Assembly (NCBI GenBank): GCA_910579595.1 | Contig: CAJTVM010000017.1 | Span: 1 to 31,856 of the forward strand | Direction of reading: 5' to 3' | Source: an uncultured Oscillospiraceae bacterium | GTDB lineage: Bacteria > Bacillota > Clostridia > Oscillospirales > Oscillospiraceae | Length of the DNA stretch: 31,856 nt | Part shown: positions 21,292 through 30,487 of the stretch, piece after piece | Layout of the letters: every line of letters starts with the position of its first letter | How positions within the stretch are numbered: the first letter of the stretch is position 1 | Program-made: the position numbers and the translations under genes | The notes under the pieces: generated by a model | Told to the model about the DNA's origin: nothing | Databases searched by the model: none | Seen by the model: only the letters and a program-made list of their open reading frames with translations

Positions 21292-21564
21292 ATGGCAAAA
21301 AAGGACAAGGCCCCGCAAGAGCCCCGCCGCTGGACCCCCAAGCAGGCTCAGGGGGTCATCGGGCGGCTGTGGATCCTGTCCATGCTGCTGGTGATGGCGG
21401 CCATCGCAATCAAGTCCGTTGCGCTGCTGGCCCCGGCGTTTCTGCTGTGGATCGTCATGCTGGTCATCCTGTTCAAGTACTGGCGCTGCCCCAAATGCGG
21501 CAAAACCCTGCCCAAAACGGGAAAGACCTTCGAGTGTCCCAAATGCGGGGCCAAAATCGACTGA
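21292..21564 (+). CDS. Small membrane protein with C-terminal zinc ribbon
   Basis: This 90-residue protein has a basic N-terminus, two adjacent hydrophobic segments (about 25-60, ending WIVMLVILF), and a C-terminal zinc ribbon with two CPKCG knuckles (YWRCPKCGKTLP, about 63-74, and FECPKCGAKID at the end). The ribbon would face the cytoplasm. I know no defined function. The ATG starts 1 nt after the rplI stop, with no separate promoter, so it is co-transcribed with rplI and dnaB and probably translationally coupled to rplI. Rubredoxin-like ribbons of this kind occur in many small orphan proteins. Confidence 0.8.
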   Translation: MAKKDKAPQEPRRWTPKQAQGVIGRLWILSMLLVMAAIAIKSVALLAPAFLLWIVMLVILFKYWRCPKCGKTLPKTGKTFECPKCGAKID

Positions 21565-21597
21565 CCAACCGCTGTCTGCTGAAAGGAGGCCCCGCCC

Positions 21598-22962
21598 ATG
21601 CCTGCGGAGGAATTGATGGAATTGCAGCTCCCCCACTCTGTGATGGCGGAGCAGTCGGTGCTGGGCTCCATGCTCATCGACGAGCGGTGCGTCCCCGCCG
21701 TCATGGAGCGGCTGCGCCCCGACGATTTCTATATGCGCCAGAACCGGGAGCTGTTCCAGGTGATGTTTGCCATGTTCAACCGCTTCGAAACCATCGATCC
21801 GGTGACGGTGGTGAACAGCATGAAGCAGGCCGGGGTGTACGATGATGGCACTACGGTACCCTACCTGCGCCAGCTCATGGAGATCACCCCCACCGCCGCC
21901 AACGTGCTGGAGTATGTGGACATCGTGGCGGACAAGGCCCTGCTGCGCCGGATTGGGGAAACCGCCGGGGAACTCACCGAGCTGGTGCGCACCGAGGGGG
22001 GCACCTCCGGCCAGATTTTAGAGGCGGCGGAGCAGCGCATTTACGCCATCCGCCAGGGCCGCGCTGCCCGCGGCCTGAGCCACATTTCCGTTGTGATGAA
22101 CGAGGTGTGGGAGACGATCAAGGAGCGTCAGGCCCAGGGGGGCGAATTCCCCGGCATCTCCACGGGTCTGGTTGATCTGGACCGGCGGATCTCGGGGCTG
22201 AACAACTCCGACCTCATTATTTTAGCCGCCCGCCCCGGCGTGGGCAAATCGTCCCTTGCTATGAACATCGGCGTAGAAGCCGCCAAACATTCGGGCAAGA
22301 GCGTGGCGGTGTTCTCGCTGGAAATGAGCAAGGCCCAGCTGGGAATGCGCCTGGTGTCCACCGAGGCGCTGATGGACAACAAAAAGCTATCCTCCGGGCG
22401 CATCGCGGGGGAGGAGGAGTGGAGCCGGGTGGCCATGGCGGTGGCCGCTTTGAGCCAGGCCAAATTATATATCGACGACGACGCCTCCCTGTCGGTGGCG
22501 GAGATCAACGCAAAATGCCGCCGCCTGGAAGATCTGGGGCTGGTAATCATCGACTACCTCCAGCTGATGACCTCCGCCGGAGGCCCCCCCAAGGCCAGCG
22601 ACAACCGCCAGCAGATCGTGTCCGATATGTCCCGCGCCCTGAAGCTGATGGCCAAGGAGCTGAACGTGCCGGTGATCTGCCTGTCCCAGCTCTCCCGTGC
22701 CAACGAGAGCCGCTCCACTGGCCAGCGCCGCCCTATGCTGTCCGACCTGCGGGATTCCGGCGCCATCGAACAGGACGCGGACATCGTGCTGTTCCTCTAC
22801 CGGGAGAGCTACTACGAGGACGACGCGGAAAACCCCAACGTGGCGGAATGCATCGTAGCCAAAAACCGCCATGGCGAGACAGGCACCGTGATGCTGGAGT
22901 GGAGGCCTGAATTTACAACGTTCCGTAATTTGGCCTATCAATATGACGATGAGGATATGTGA
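21598..22962 (+). CDS. dnaB: Replicative DNA helicase
   Basis: This 454-residue protein has the DnaB N-terminal helical domain (about 8-110, PHSVMAEQSVLGSMLIDE). The linker helix is followed by a RecA-like motor with Walker A in RPGVGKSS (212-219), FSLEMSK, Walker B in LVIIDYLQLM, QLSRANESR, and the arginine-finger region LRDSGAIEQDADIV. It unwinds DNA as a hexamer at the replication fork. ATG start with AAAGGAGG 8 nt upstream. It is called dnaC in Bacillus. It is followed almost without a gap by tilS. Confidence 0.98.
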   Translation: MPAEELMELQLPHSVMAEQSVLGSMLIDERCVPAVMERLRPDDFYMRQNRELFQVMFAMFNRFETIDPVTVVNSMKQAGVYDDGTTVPYLRQLMEITPTAANVLEYVDIVADKALLRRIGETAGELTELVRTEGGTSGQILEAAEQRIYAIRQGRAARGLSHISVVMNEVWETIKERQAQGGEFPGISTGLVDLDRRISGLNNSDLIILAARPGVGKSSLAMNIGVEAAKHSGKSVAVFSLEMSKAQLGMRLVSTEALMDNKKLSSGRIAGEEEWSRVAMAVAALSQAKLYIDDDASLSVAEINAKCRRLEDLGLVIIDYLQLMTSAGGPPKASDNRQQIVSDMSRALKLMAKELNVPVICLSQLSRANESRSTGQRRPMLSDLRDSGAIEQDADIVLFLYRESYYEDDAENPNVAECIVAKNRHGETGTVMLEWRPEFTTFRNLAYQYDDEDM

Positions 22963-22963
22963 T

Positions 22964-24310
22964 ATGGGCGATCCCTTCCGATTTGACCTGCTCCCGCCCG
23001 GCGGCTCGGTGCTGTGCGCCTTGTCCGGCGGGGCGGACAGTATGTACCTGCTGTGCCGCCTGCTGGAGGGGCGGGAAAAATACGGCTGGGAGGTGTCCGC
23101 CGCCCACTTCAACCACGGGCTGCGTCTCACCGCCCGGCGGGACGAGGACTTTGTCCGGGACTGGTGCGGGAAGAAAAGCGTCCCGCTGTACACCTGCCGT
23201 GAAAATGTGGAGGAGTATGCCGCCCGGGAAAAACTCTCCGTAGAGGAAGCGGGACGGGTTTTGCGCTACCGCTTTTTGGAGGACACCGCTTGGGGGATTG
23301 GCTGTACTGAAAATCCCACTTTCATCGCCACCGGCCACCACGCCATGGACAATGCCGAGACAGTGCTGATGAACCTGATCCGGGGCTGCGGGCTCAACGG
23401 GCTGGTGGGCATCCCGGAGCGCCGGGGGAACATCGTCCGGCCCATGCTTGGCGTGGAGCGTACGGAGATCGAAGCCTATCTCACCCGTCACAGCATCCCC
23501 CATGTGGAGGACGAAACCAACGCCGATCCGGCCTACACCCGGAACAAGGTGCGGCTCCAGCTCCTGCCACTTTTGGAGGAGCTGAACCCCAAAGCGGCGT
23601 CCCATATCGCTGCCGCCGCCCGCCGCTTGCGGGAGGACGGGGAGGAGCTGTCCCGACAGGCGGCGGCGCTGTCCCGGCAGGGGCTGGACATCCCCGAGGG
23701 GATGGCAATCCCTGTGCGGGTGCTGAACGAAGCGCCCCGGCCCCTGGCCCTGCGGGCCTGCGCCATGCTGCTGGAACGGGCAGGATTAGGGGGCGAGGCC
23801 GTCCATCTGGACGGGATGCTGGCCCTGGCGGCGGGGGACGATCCTTCCGCCGGTCTGGACGTACCCGGCGGGCACATCCGCCGGCAGTACGAGCTGCTGG
23901 TGCTGTCCCGGCAGGCCTGCCCGGATCCGCCGGAGGAGGCGGATCTGGCAGAGGGGGAAACGCGCTGGGGAAGCTGGCGGATTACGCTGGATCCGGCGGT
24001 GTGCCCCGTCAAGGCATATGTCAGCCCCAGCGAGTTCTACCTGAAACCGGGCCGCTACCTGATCCGTTCCCGGCAGGAGGGGGATCAGGTCACCCTGGGG
24101 AAGCGCCCGACAAAAACGGTGAAAAAGCTGATGATCGAGGGCCGCGTCCCCGCCGCCCAGCGCGGGCGGGTGCCGGTGCTGGCCCTGGGGGGGCGGGTAG
24201 CCGCCGTGGGCGGCTTCGGCCCCGATAAGGGATGTCTTGCCGAGCCGGGGAACCCGGCTGTGCACATCATTTTAGAAGCAGAGGAGAATGAGTTATGCAT
24301 CAAGACGTAG
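22964..24310 (+). CDS. tilS: tRNA(Ile)-lysidine synthase
   Basis: This 448-residue enzyme converts C34 of the CAU anticodon of a minor tRNA-Ile to lysidine, so that it reads AUA. The N-terminal ATP-PPase has the PP-loop SGGADS (21-26), the AHFNHGLR block and TGHHAMDNAETVL. The C-terminal domain (about 340-448) carries the KRPTKTVKKLM tRNA-binding stretch. The ATG at 22964 is chosen because GAGG lies about 9 nt upstream; two in-frame ATGs at 22943 and 22949 would overlap dnaB. Its end overlaps hpt by 16 nt. The tilS-hpt-ftsH order is conserved in Firmicutes. Confidence 0.95.
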   Translation: MGDPFRFDLLPPGGSVLCALSGGADSMYLLCRLLEGREKYGWEVSAAHFNHGLRLTARRDEDFVRDWCGKKSVPLYTCRENVEEYAAREKLSVEEAGRVLRYRFLEDTAWGIGCTENPTFIATGHHAMDNAETVLMNLIRGCGLNGLVGIPERRGNIVRPMLGVERTEIEAYLTRHSIPHVEDETNADPAYTRNKVRLQLLPLLEELNPKAASHIAAAARRLREDGEELSRQAAALSRQGLDIPEGMAIPVRVLNEAPRPLALRACAMLLERAGLGGEAVHLDGMLALAAGDDPSAGLDVPGGHIRRQYELLVLSRQACPDPPEEADLAEGETRWGSWRITLDPAVCPVKAYVSPSEFYLKPGRYLIRSRQEGDQVTLGKRPTKTVKKLMIEGRVPAAQRGRVPVLALGGRVAAVGGFGPDKGCLAEPGNPAVHIILEAEENELCIKT

Positions 24311-24849
24311 AACAGATCCTGTACACCGAGGAGGAGCTCCGCCGGCGGGTGAAGGAGGTCGGGGCCCAGATCACCGCCGACTACTACGGACGCCAGCCCC
24401 TGCTGATCTCCGTGCTGCGGGGATCGTATATCTTTATGGCGGACCTCACCCGGGCCATCAGCCTGGATTTGACGGTGGACTTCATGGTGGTGTCCTCCTA
24501 CGGCGCGGGCACCGTCAGCTCAGGGCAGGTGGAGATCAAAAAGGATCTGTCCGATTCCATCGAGGGCCGGGATCTCATCATTGTGGAGGACATCCTGGAC
24601 TCGGGCAACACCCTCTACTACCTGATGGACGTGCTCAAGGCCCGGAAGCCCGCCTCCATCCGGCTGTGCACCCTGATGGATAAGCCGGACCGGCGCACCA
24701 AGCCCATCACCGCCGACTATGTGGGCTTCACCATCCCCGACGCCTTCATTGTGGGCTACGGGCTGGACTATGATGAGAAGTACCGCAACCTGCCCTATGT
24801 AGGCGTACTCAAGCCGTCGGTTTATCAGAGAGGCGCAGAGCCGTCGTGA
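24295..24849 (+). CDS. hpt: Hypoxanthine phosphoribosyltransferase
   Basis: This 184-residue type I PRTase salvages hypoxanthine (and guanine) with PRPP to give IMP or GMP. The PRPP-binding motif VEDILDSGNT lies at 97-106. The flexible-loop motif SSYGAG and the purine-contacting C-terminal part (DYVGFTIPDAFIVGYGLDY) are all in place. The ATG is preceded by GAGGAG at about 9 nt, within the end of tilS. The overlap indicates translational coupling. In Bacillus, Hpt sits between TilS and FtsH in the same way, and the two upstream proteins are reported to regulate ftsH expression there. Confidence 0.97.
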   Translation: MHQDVEQILYTEEELRRRVKEVGAQITADYYGRQPLLISVLRGSYIFMADLTRAISLDLTVDFMVVSSYGAGTVSSGQVEIKKDLSDSIEGRDLIIVEDILDSGNTLYYLMDVLKARKPASIRLCTLMDKPDRRTKPITADYVGFTIPDAFIVGYGLDYDEKYRNLPYVGVLKPSVYQRGAEPS

Positions 24850-24868
24850 GCAAAGGAGAACAACTATT

Positions 24869-26737
24869 TTGAAGCAGCCAAACAGATTCAGAAGCGTTTT
24901 CATTTATCTGCTGATCCTCGCTGCCATGCTGTGGGGGTTCGCCATGTTAACCGGCGGGAACCGTGCCGCCGTCCCCTACTCCACCGTGGTGGACTACTTC
25001 CAGGAGGAGCGGGTGATCAGCTTTACGGTGAGCGGCAGCGGCATCCTGTCCATGGAGCTGGACAACGGCACCTCCAGCCGTCACACCCTGGCAGACGTGG
25101 AGGCGTTCCGGCGGGAGTTTGGCCCCCTGATCCGGGAGCAGGCCGAAAAGGGCGTCCTGAAAAGCTATGACTTCCGCCACGGGTACGAAATGCCCTTGTG
25201 GCTCATCGTGCTGCTGCCCTGCGTGGTGTCGGCGCTGCTGGCGCTGGCGCTGTGGATGCTGCTGGGCTCCCGGCAGCAGTCCGCCCAGGGAGGCGGCGGG
25301 CAGGGGGGCGGTATGAGCCGCTTCGGCCAGGCCCGGGCCGTGGAGGCCGGCAAGGACAGCGCCGTCACCTTCGCCGACGTGGCGGGGGCGGACGAGGAAA
25401 AGCAGGAGCTCCAGGAGCTGGTGGACTTCCTCCGGGAGCCCCAGAAGTTTATCGACTTGGGCGCCCGCATCCCCAAAGGGGTGCTGCTGGTCGGCCCGCC
25501 GGGCACCGGTAAAACCCTGCTGGCCAAGGCCGTGGCGGGGGAGGCCGGGGTGAAATTCCTGTCCATCTCCGGCTCCGACTTTGTGGAGCTGTACGTGGGC
25601 GTGGGCGCGTCCCGGGTCCGCGACCTGTTTGACCAGGCCAAAAAGGACTGCCCCGCCATCGTATTCATCGACGAGATCGATGCCGTGGGCCGTCAGCGGG
25701 GCACGGGCCTGGGCGGCGGACACGACGAACGGGAGCAGACCTTGAACCAGCTGCTGGTGGAGATGGACGGCTTTGCCGCCAACGAGGGGGTCATCGTCCT
25801 TGCCGCCACCAACCGGCAGGATATCCTGGATCCCGCCCTGCTGCGCCCGGGCCGGTTTGACCGGCAGGTGTACGTGGGCCGTCCGGACATGAAGGGCCGG
25901 GAGGAGATTTTGCGGGTGCACACCAGGAAGAAGCCCCTGGCAGAGGATGTAGACCTCAGGGAAATCGCCCGGGAGACTACCGGGTTCACCGGGGCGGATC
26001 TGGAAAACCTGATGAACGAGTCCGCCCTGCTGGCGGCCCGGAAGGATCAGCCCTTCATCACCCTGGCGGACGTGCAGGAGTCGGTGATCAAGGTCATCGC
26101 CGGACCGGAAAAGCGCAGCCGGGTGAAAATCGCGGAGGACCGGCGGATCACCGCCTACCACGAGGCGGGCCACGCGGTGGTCAGCCATGCCCTGCCCACC
26201 CAGGATCCGGTGCAGCAGATCACCATCATCCCCCGGGGGGACGCGGCGGGTATGACCATCAACCGCCCCCAGGAGGATCGGGATCACGTCAGCCGCCAGC
26301 GGCTGGTGGAGACCCTGTCCACCCTGCTGGGGGGCCGGTGCGCCGAGGAGGAGGCGCTGGGCTTTGTGTGCACCGGCGCGGTGAGCGACTTACAGCGGGC
26401 CACCCAGATCGCCCGGGACATGGTGACCAAATACGGCATGAGCGAAAAGCTGGGCCATGCCACCTTCACCACCGGGCACGACGAGGTGTTCATCGGCCGT
26501 TCCATGACCCAGGCCAAGCCCTACTCCGAGCAGACCGCCGCCCTCATCGACCAGGAGGTCAAGAATCTGCTGGACGGGGCCTACGCCCGGTGCAGGGAAA
26601 TATTACAGCGGGATCGGGACAAATTAGAGACGGTGGCCCAGTTCCTGCTGGAGCATGAGACCATGGACGCCGCCCAGTTCAAGCTGGTGTACGACGACCC
26701 GGCGGCGCTGGAGGCCGGGGAACCCAAGGAGCGCTGA
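24869..26737 (+). CDS. ftsH: ATP-dependent zinc metalloprotease FtsH
   Basis: This 622-residue membrane AAA+ protease removes damaged or regulatory membrane and cytosolic proteins. TM1 (about 10-28), an extracytoplasmic segment and TM2 (about 111-133) come first. The AAA module follows: Walker A GPPGTGKT (209-216), Walker B IVFIDEIDA, and second region of homology AATNRQDILDPALLRPGRFD. The M41 protease domain carries HEAGH (431-435) with the distal Asp in VSDLQRATQIA. The start is TTG at 24869 with AAAGGAG about 10 nt upstream. The weak start codon may limit synthesis. It follows hpt by 19 nt. Confidence 0.98.
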   Translation: MKQPNRFRSVFIYLLILAAMLWGFAMLTGGNRAAVPYSTVVDYFQEERVISFTVSGSGILSMELDNGTSSRHTLADVEAFRREFGPLIREQAEKGVLKSYDFRHGYEMPLWLIVLLPCVVSALLALALWMLLGSRQQSAQGGGGQGGGMSRFGQARAVEAGKDSAVTFADVAGADEEKQELQELVDFLREPQKFIDLGARIPKGVLLVGPPGTGKTLLAKAVAGEAGVKFLSISGSDFVELYVGVGASRVRDLFDQAKKDCPAIVFIDEIDAVGRQRGTGLGGGHDEREQTLNQLLVEMDGFAANEGVIVLAATNRQDILDPALLRPGRFDRQVYVGRPDMKGREEILRVHTRKKPLAEDVDLREIARETTGFTGADLENLMNESALLAARKDQPFITLADVQESVIKVIAGPEKRSRVKIAEDRRITAYHEAGHAVVSHALPTQDPVQQITIIPRGDAAGMTINRPQEDRDHVSRQRLVETLSTLLGGRCAEEEALGFVCTGAVSDLQRATQIARDMVTKYGMSEKLGHATFTTGHDEVFIGRSMTQAKPYSEQTAALIDQEVKNLLDGAYARCREILQRDRDKLETVAQFLLEHETMDAAQFKLVYDDPAALEAGEPKER

Positions 26738-26761
26738 GCGCGTGGAAAGGTGAGAACAAGC

Positions 26762-27442
26762 ATGGACGAAAACCTGAACAAGCCGCTGCCCCAGGCCGGG
26801 CCGGATCCCGGCGGCCAGTCCGCCCCAGAGCTGGAGGAACGCCTGAATCCAGCGCAAGCCCAGGAGCCGGAGGAAGCCCAGGAGCAGCCCGCCGAGCCCA
26901 AGGTAAAGCGGGACGCTTCCGCCGGGCGGGATCTGTATATGAACGTGCGGGTATTGGTGAGCATGATGGCGGTCTTTGTGCTGCTGTTCACCTTTGTGGC
27001 CCGGGTGATTGTGGTCAGCGGCCCGTCCATGGAGAACACCCTCATTGAGCGGGATCTCATTTTGGTGTGGTCCCTGGGCTACACCCCCAAGCAGGGGGAT
27101 ATCGTGGTACTCACCCAGGAGAGCTACCAGGAGGATTCCATCGTCAAGCGGGTCATCGCCACCGAGGGCCAGCGGGTGGACATCAACTACGACGTTGGCA
27201 CCGTCAGTGTGGACGGCGAGGTCATTGAGGAGGACTATATTAAGGAGCGGATGCTCCTCCCCGGCTGGGGAGAGGGGATCAACCATGTAACGGTGCCGGA
27301 GGGCTGCCTGTTTGTCATGGGTGACAACCGCAACGAGTCGGCGGACAGCCGCTTCCCCTCCATCGGCATCATAGATACCCGGTGTGTGATCGGCAAGGGC
27401 CTGGTGGTGCTGTTCCCCTTTAACCACTGGAAGGGGTTATAA
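26762..27442 (+). CDS. lepB: Signal peptidase I
   Basis: This 226-residue type I signal peptidase cleaves signal peptides from exported proteins at the outer face of the membrane. The catalytic serine is S89 in GPSMENT and the general-base lysine K129 in DSIVKRVIA; the GDNRNESADSR block follows near residue 184. A single N-terminal membrane segment spans about 62-85. The first 55 residues are an unusual Pro/Glu/Gln-rich, probably disordered cytoplasmic tail. The ATG at 26762 follows GAAAGGTGAG; an in-frame GTG at 26750 overlaps that site. It lies 24 nt after ftsH and 53 nt before the next gene. Confidence 0.95.
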   Translation: MDENLNKPLPQAGPDPGGQSAPELEERLNPAQAQEPEEAQEQPAEPKVKRDASAGRDLYMNVRVLVSMMAVFVLLFTFVARVIVVSGPSMENTLIERDLILVWSLGYTPKQGDIVVLTQESYQEDSIVKRVIATEGQRVDINYDVGTVSVDGEVIEEDYIKERMLLPGWGEGINHVTVPEGCLFVMGDNRNESADSRFPSIGIIDTRCVIGKGLVVLFPFNHWKGL

Positions 27443-27495
27443 TGCCATGTGCAATCAATTTATCCCGTGTTTTATCCCGCAAAGGGAGGTTTTTC

Positions 27496-28470
27496 ATGTT
27501 ATCATCGAAAAATAGTGCGTCCGGGCAGAGAATTTGGCTGATCTCTGCGGCGGCTGCCGCTCTGATTGCCGCCGCCTTGCGGCGCTGGCAGCTCAGCTCT
27601 GCCTTTGAGGAGGCCACCGGCCTTGCCATCCGGGGGGCCCAGGCCAGCGTAATTCTGATGTGCGTGCTGATCATCGCGGGGGCGTGGTTCGTCCTGCTGT
27701 CCATGCACCAGCGGCCCGCGCAGCCCCGGAAGCCGGGGCAGGCCTACCCCTGGGATCTGGTGTTCCTGGGCACCGGGGACAGGGTGTTCCCCATACTGGA
27801 AATCGCGGCGGCGTTTCTTGCTATCGCCTCCGTCCCCATCCTGTTTATCGTGGGGGTAGGACAGTTCCAGCTCTACCAGGAGGCGCTGACCGCCCACGTC
27901 CAGCCCCCCACCAACAATGGGATGCTCACCCTGGCCACGGCGGCGGGGGCGTTCCTGGCGGCACTGGGGCTGCTGCAAATGGGCCGGGACGGCCTGCGCC
28001 CCGGCAGACGGGGCCGGGGCGGCTTTGCCGCCGCCCTGCCCGGCGTGGCCGGGTGCATCTGGCTGATGGAAAGCTTCCGGGCCCATGCCGCCAACCCGGT
28101 GCAATGGGACTACGCCCCCCAGCTCATCGCCATCGTGCTGGGAATGGGGTTTTATATGGATTTCGCGGGGATGTCCGCAGGGGTGGCCAGGCCCCGGCGG
28201 CTGCTGTGGATGGCGGGCATGACGGTGATTTTTTCCGCCGTCTCCCTGGTGTCCGGTCTGGCGGAGCTGTCCGCCCGCACCGCAATGGCGGAACCGATGC
28301 TCTGCACCCAGCTGGGGGATGTGCTCCTGCTGGTTTCCCAGATGCTGGCGGCAGTGGGGGCGCTGTGGCGCCTGCCCCCCCATTTGGAGTCCCCGCAGAA
28401 GGCCCGCAAAAACGCCCCGGAGCAGCCTGCCCTGGAGCAAGAGATACAGGAGGAAACCACCGATGAATGA
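27496..28470 (+). CDS. Polytopic membrane protein of unknown function
   Basis: This 324-residue protein has about eight hydrophobic segments spread over residues 12-295 and a charged, Glu-rich cytoplasmic-looking C-terminal tail (about 298-324). I see no transporter, enzyme or receptor motif. The ATG at 27496 is preferred because AAAGGGAGG lies about 7 nt upstream; an in-frame ATG at 27442 overlaps the lepB stop but has no ribosome site. Its last 8 nt overlap the start of metG, and the metG ribosome site lies within its coding sequence. Its place between lepB and metG suggests co-transcription only, not a shared pathway. Confidence 0.8.
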   Translation: MLSSKNSASGQRIWLISAAAAALIAAALRRWQLSSAFEEATGLAIRGAQASVILMCVLIIAGAWFVLLSMHQRPAQPRKPGQAYPWDLVFLGTGDRVFPILEIAAAFLAIASVPILFIVGVGQFQLYQEALTAHVQPPTNNGMLTLATAAGAFLAALGLLQMGRDGLRPGRRGRGGFAAALPGVAGCIWLMESFRAHAANPVQWDYAPQLIAIVLGMGFYMDFAGMSAGVARPRRLLWMAGMTVIFSAVSLVSGLAELSARTAMAEPMLCTQLGDVLLLVSQMLAAVGALWRLPPHLESPQKARKNAPEQPALEQEIQEETTDE

Positions 28471-30436
28471 CAAGAGATTTTATATCACTACCCCGATTTA
28501 CTACCCGTCCGGCAAACTGCACATCGGCCACGCCTACTGCACCGTGGCCACCGACGCCATGGCCCGGTACAAGCGGCTGAGCGGCTACGATGTGATGTTC
28601 CTCACCGGAACCGACGAACACGGCCAGAAGATCGAGGACAAGGCCAGGGAGGCAGGCGTCACCCCCCAGCAGTTTGTTGACGATATCGTAGCCGCCCCCG
28701 GCGGAGTCTTGGATCTGTGGAAGCTGATGAACATCAGCTACGACCGGTTTATCCGCACCACGGATGATTACCATGTGGAATCTATCCAGAAAATATTCCG
28801 GAAAATGTACGACAACGGAGATATCTACAAGGGGAGCTACAAGGGCAAGTACTGCAAGCCCTGCGAGTCCTTCTGGACGGAGAGCCAGCTCACTGACGGC
28901 AAGTGCCCCGACTGCGGCCGGGAGGTTCAGGACGCGGAGGAGGAGGCTTATTTCTTCCGGGCCTCCAAGTACGCCGGCCGGGTGCGGGATCTGCTGCTGA
29001 ACACCGGCTTCCTGGAACCCCGGAGCCGGGTGAATGAGATGGTGAACAACTTCATTGACTGCGAAGGCGGCTTGCAGGATCTGTGCGTGTCCCGCACCTC
29101 CTTTACCTGGGGGGTGCCGGTGGACTTCGATCCGGGCCATGTGGTGTACGTGTGGTTGGACGCGCTGTTCAACTATATGACTGCCCTGGGTTATCAAAAC
29201 GACAAATATGACGATTTGGAGAATTTCTGGCCCGCCGACGTCCACTTTCTGGGCAAGGAGATCGTCCGCTTCCACGCTATCTACTGGCCCGCCTTCCTGA
29301 TGAGTATGGGCCTGCCCCTGCCCAAAAAGGTGTACGGCCACGGCTGGCTCAACTTCAACGGCGATAAAATGTCCAAATCCAAGGGCAATGTGGTGGATCC
29401 CCATCTGCTCAGCGAGCGGTACGGTGTGGACGCCCTGCGGTTCTTCCTGCTGCGCACCTTCCCCTTTGGCTCCGACGGCAACTTCACCAACGAGCTGCTG
29501 ATCCAGACTATCAACGTGGATCTGGCCAACGACCTGGGCAACCTGGTGAGCCGCACCACTGCTATGGCGGAGAAATACTTCGGCGGCAAACTGCCCGAGG
29601 GCCGTCAGCCCAATCCCGATTTGGATGACAGCCTGACCGCCATGGTCACCGGCCTGCGGGCGCGCTACGAGGAACAGATGGAAAAATTCCAGTTCCAGAA
29701 CGCTCTGGAGGATGTGTTCAAGGTCATCCAGCGGGCCAACAAGTATATTGACGAAAACGCCCCCTGGGCGCTGGCCAAGGACATGGACGCCAACGGCGCC
29801 CGGCTGGCCGCCGTCCTCTACAACCTTCTGGAGGCTGTCCGGGTGTGCACGGTACTGCTGATCCCCTTCATGCCTGAGAGCTGCGGGAAGATTTTTACCC
29901 AGATCGGCGCGGATAAAGCCGCCCAGACCTGGGACAGCGCGGAAAAGTGGGGCGTCCTGCCCGCCAATGTGTCCGTCGCCAAGGGGGAGAACCTGTTCCC
30001 CCGCATTGACATGAACAAGGAGCTGGCTGAGCTGGATCGCATCCAGGAGGAGGCCAGGAAAGCCGCCCTGCCCCCCATTGAGATTGAACCCCAGCTGGAT
30101 CTGGTGGATTTCGACACCTTCAGCAAATGCGACTTCCGGGCGGTGAAGGTGAAAGCCTGCGAAAACGTGAGGAAATCCGACAAGCTGCTGAAGTTTATCC
30201 TGGATGACGGCACGGGCGTGGACCGTCAGATCCTGTCCGGCATCGCCATGTACTACAAGCCGGAGGAGTTGGTGGGCAAAACGCTGGTGGCCATCGTCAA
30301 CCTGCCCACCCGGAAGATGATGAGCCGGGAGAGCCAGGGTATGCTGATCTCCGCCGTCCATACCGAGCAGGGCGAGGAGCGGCTGCACCTGATTATGGTG
30401 GACGACAACATCCCCGCCGGGGCAAAACTGTGTTAA
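28463..30436 (+). CDS. metG: Methionyl-tRNA synthetase
   Basis: This 657-residue class I ligase charges initiator and elongator tRNA-Met. HIGH is at residues 20-23 (PSGKLHIGHAY) and KMSKS at 302-306. The CP insertion holds one four-cysteine zinc knuckle (C131, C134, C148, C151). After the anticodon-binding helices, residues about 555-657 form an EMAP/Trbp111-type tRNA-binding domain (FDTFSKCDFRAVKVKACENV), which mediates dimerisation. The ATG lies 8 nt inside the end of the preceding membrane protein gene, with CAGGAGG about 7 nt upstream. A strong terminator follows. Confidence 0.98.
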   Translation: MNDKRFYITTPIYYPSGKLHIGHAYCTVATDAMARYKRLSGYDVMFLTGTDEHGQKIEDKAREAGVTPQQFVDDIVAAPGGVLDLWKLMNISYDRFIRTTDDYHVESIQKIFRKMYDNGDIYKGSYKGKYCKPCESFWTESQLTDGKCPDCGREVQDAEEEAYFFRASKYAGRVRDLLLNTGFLEPRSRVNEMVNNFIDCEGGLQDLCVSRTSFTWGVPVDFDPGHVVYVWLDALFNYMTALGYQNDKYDDLENFWPADVHFLGKEIVRFHAIYWPAFLMSMGLPLPKKVYGHGWLNFNGDKMSKSKGNVVDPHLLSERYGVDALRFFLLRTFPFGSDGNFTNELLIQTINVDLANDLGNLVSRTTAMAEKYFGGKLPEGRQPNPDLDDSLTAMVTGLRARYEEQMEKFQFQNALEDVFKVIQRANKYIDENAPWALAKDMDANGARLAAVLYNLLEAVRVCTVLLIPFMPESCGKIFTQIGADKAAQTWDSAEKWGVLPANVSVAKGENLFPRIDMNKELAELDRIQEEARKAALPPIEIEPQLDLVDFDTFSKCDFRAVKVKACENVRKSDKLLKFILDDGTGVDRQILSGIAMYYKPEELVGKTLVAIVNLPTRKMMSRESQGMLISAVHTEQGEERLHLIMVDDNIPAGAKLC

Positions 30437-30438
30437 CC

Positions 30439-30464
30439 AAAAAAGGGCCATTTGGCCCTTTTTT
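30439..30464 (+). terminator. metG terminator
   Basis: An 11-bp stem (30439-30449 with 30454-30464) with loop ATTT, ending in six U residues. The A-tract on the other arm would also let it act on the minus strand. Confidence 0.95.
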
Positions 30465-30487
30465 GTCCCTCAGAAAGGAGAATCACC

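Noticed and set aside
28319..28462. Earlier in-frame start for metG inside the membrane protein gene
   Set aside because: The extension lacks a ribosome site and precedes the conserved MNDKRFYITTPIYYPSG start of MetRS.
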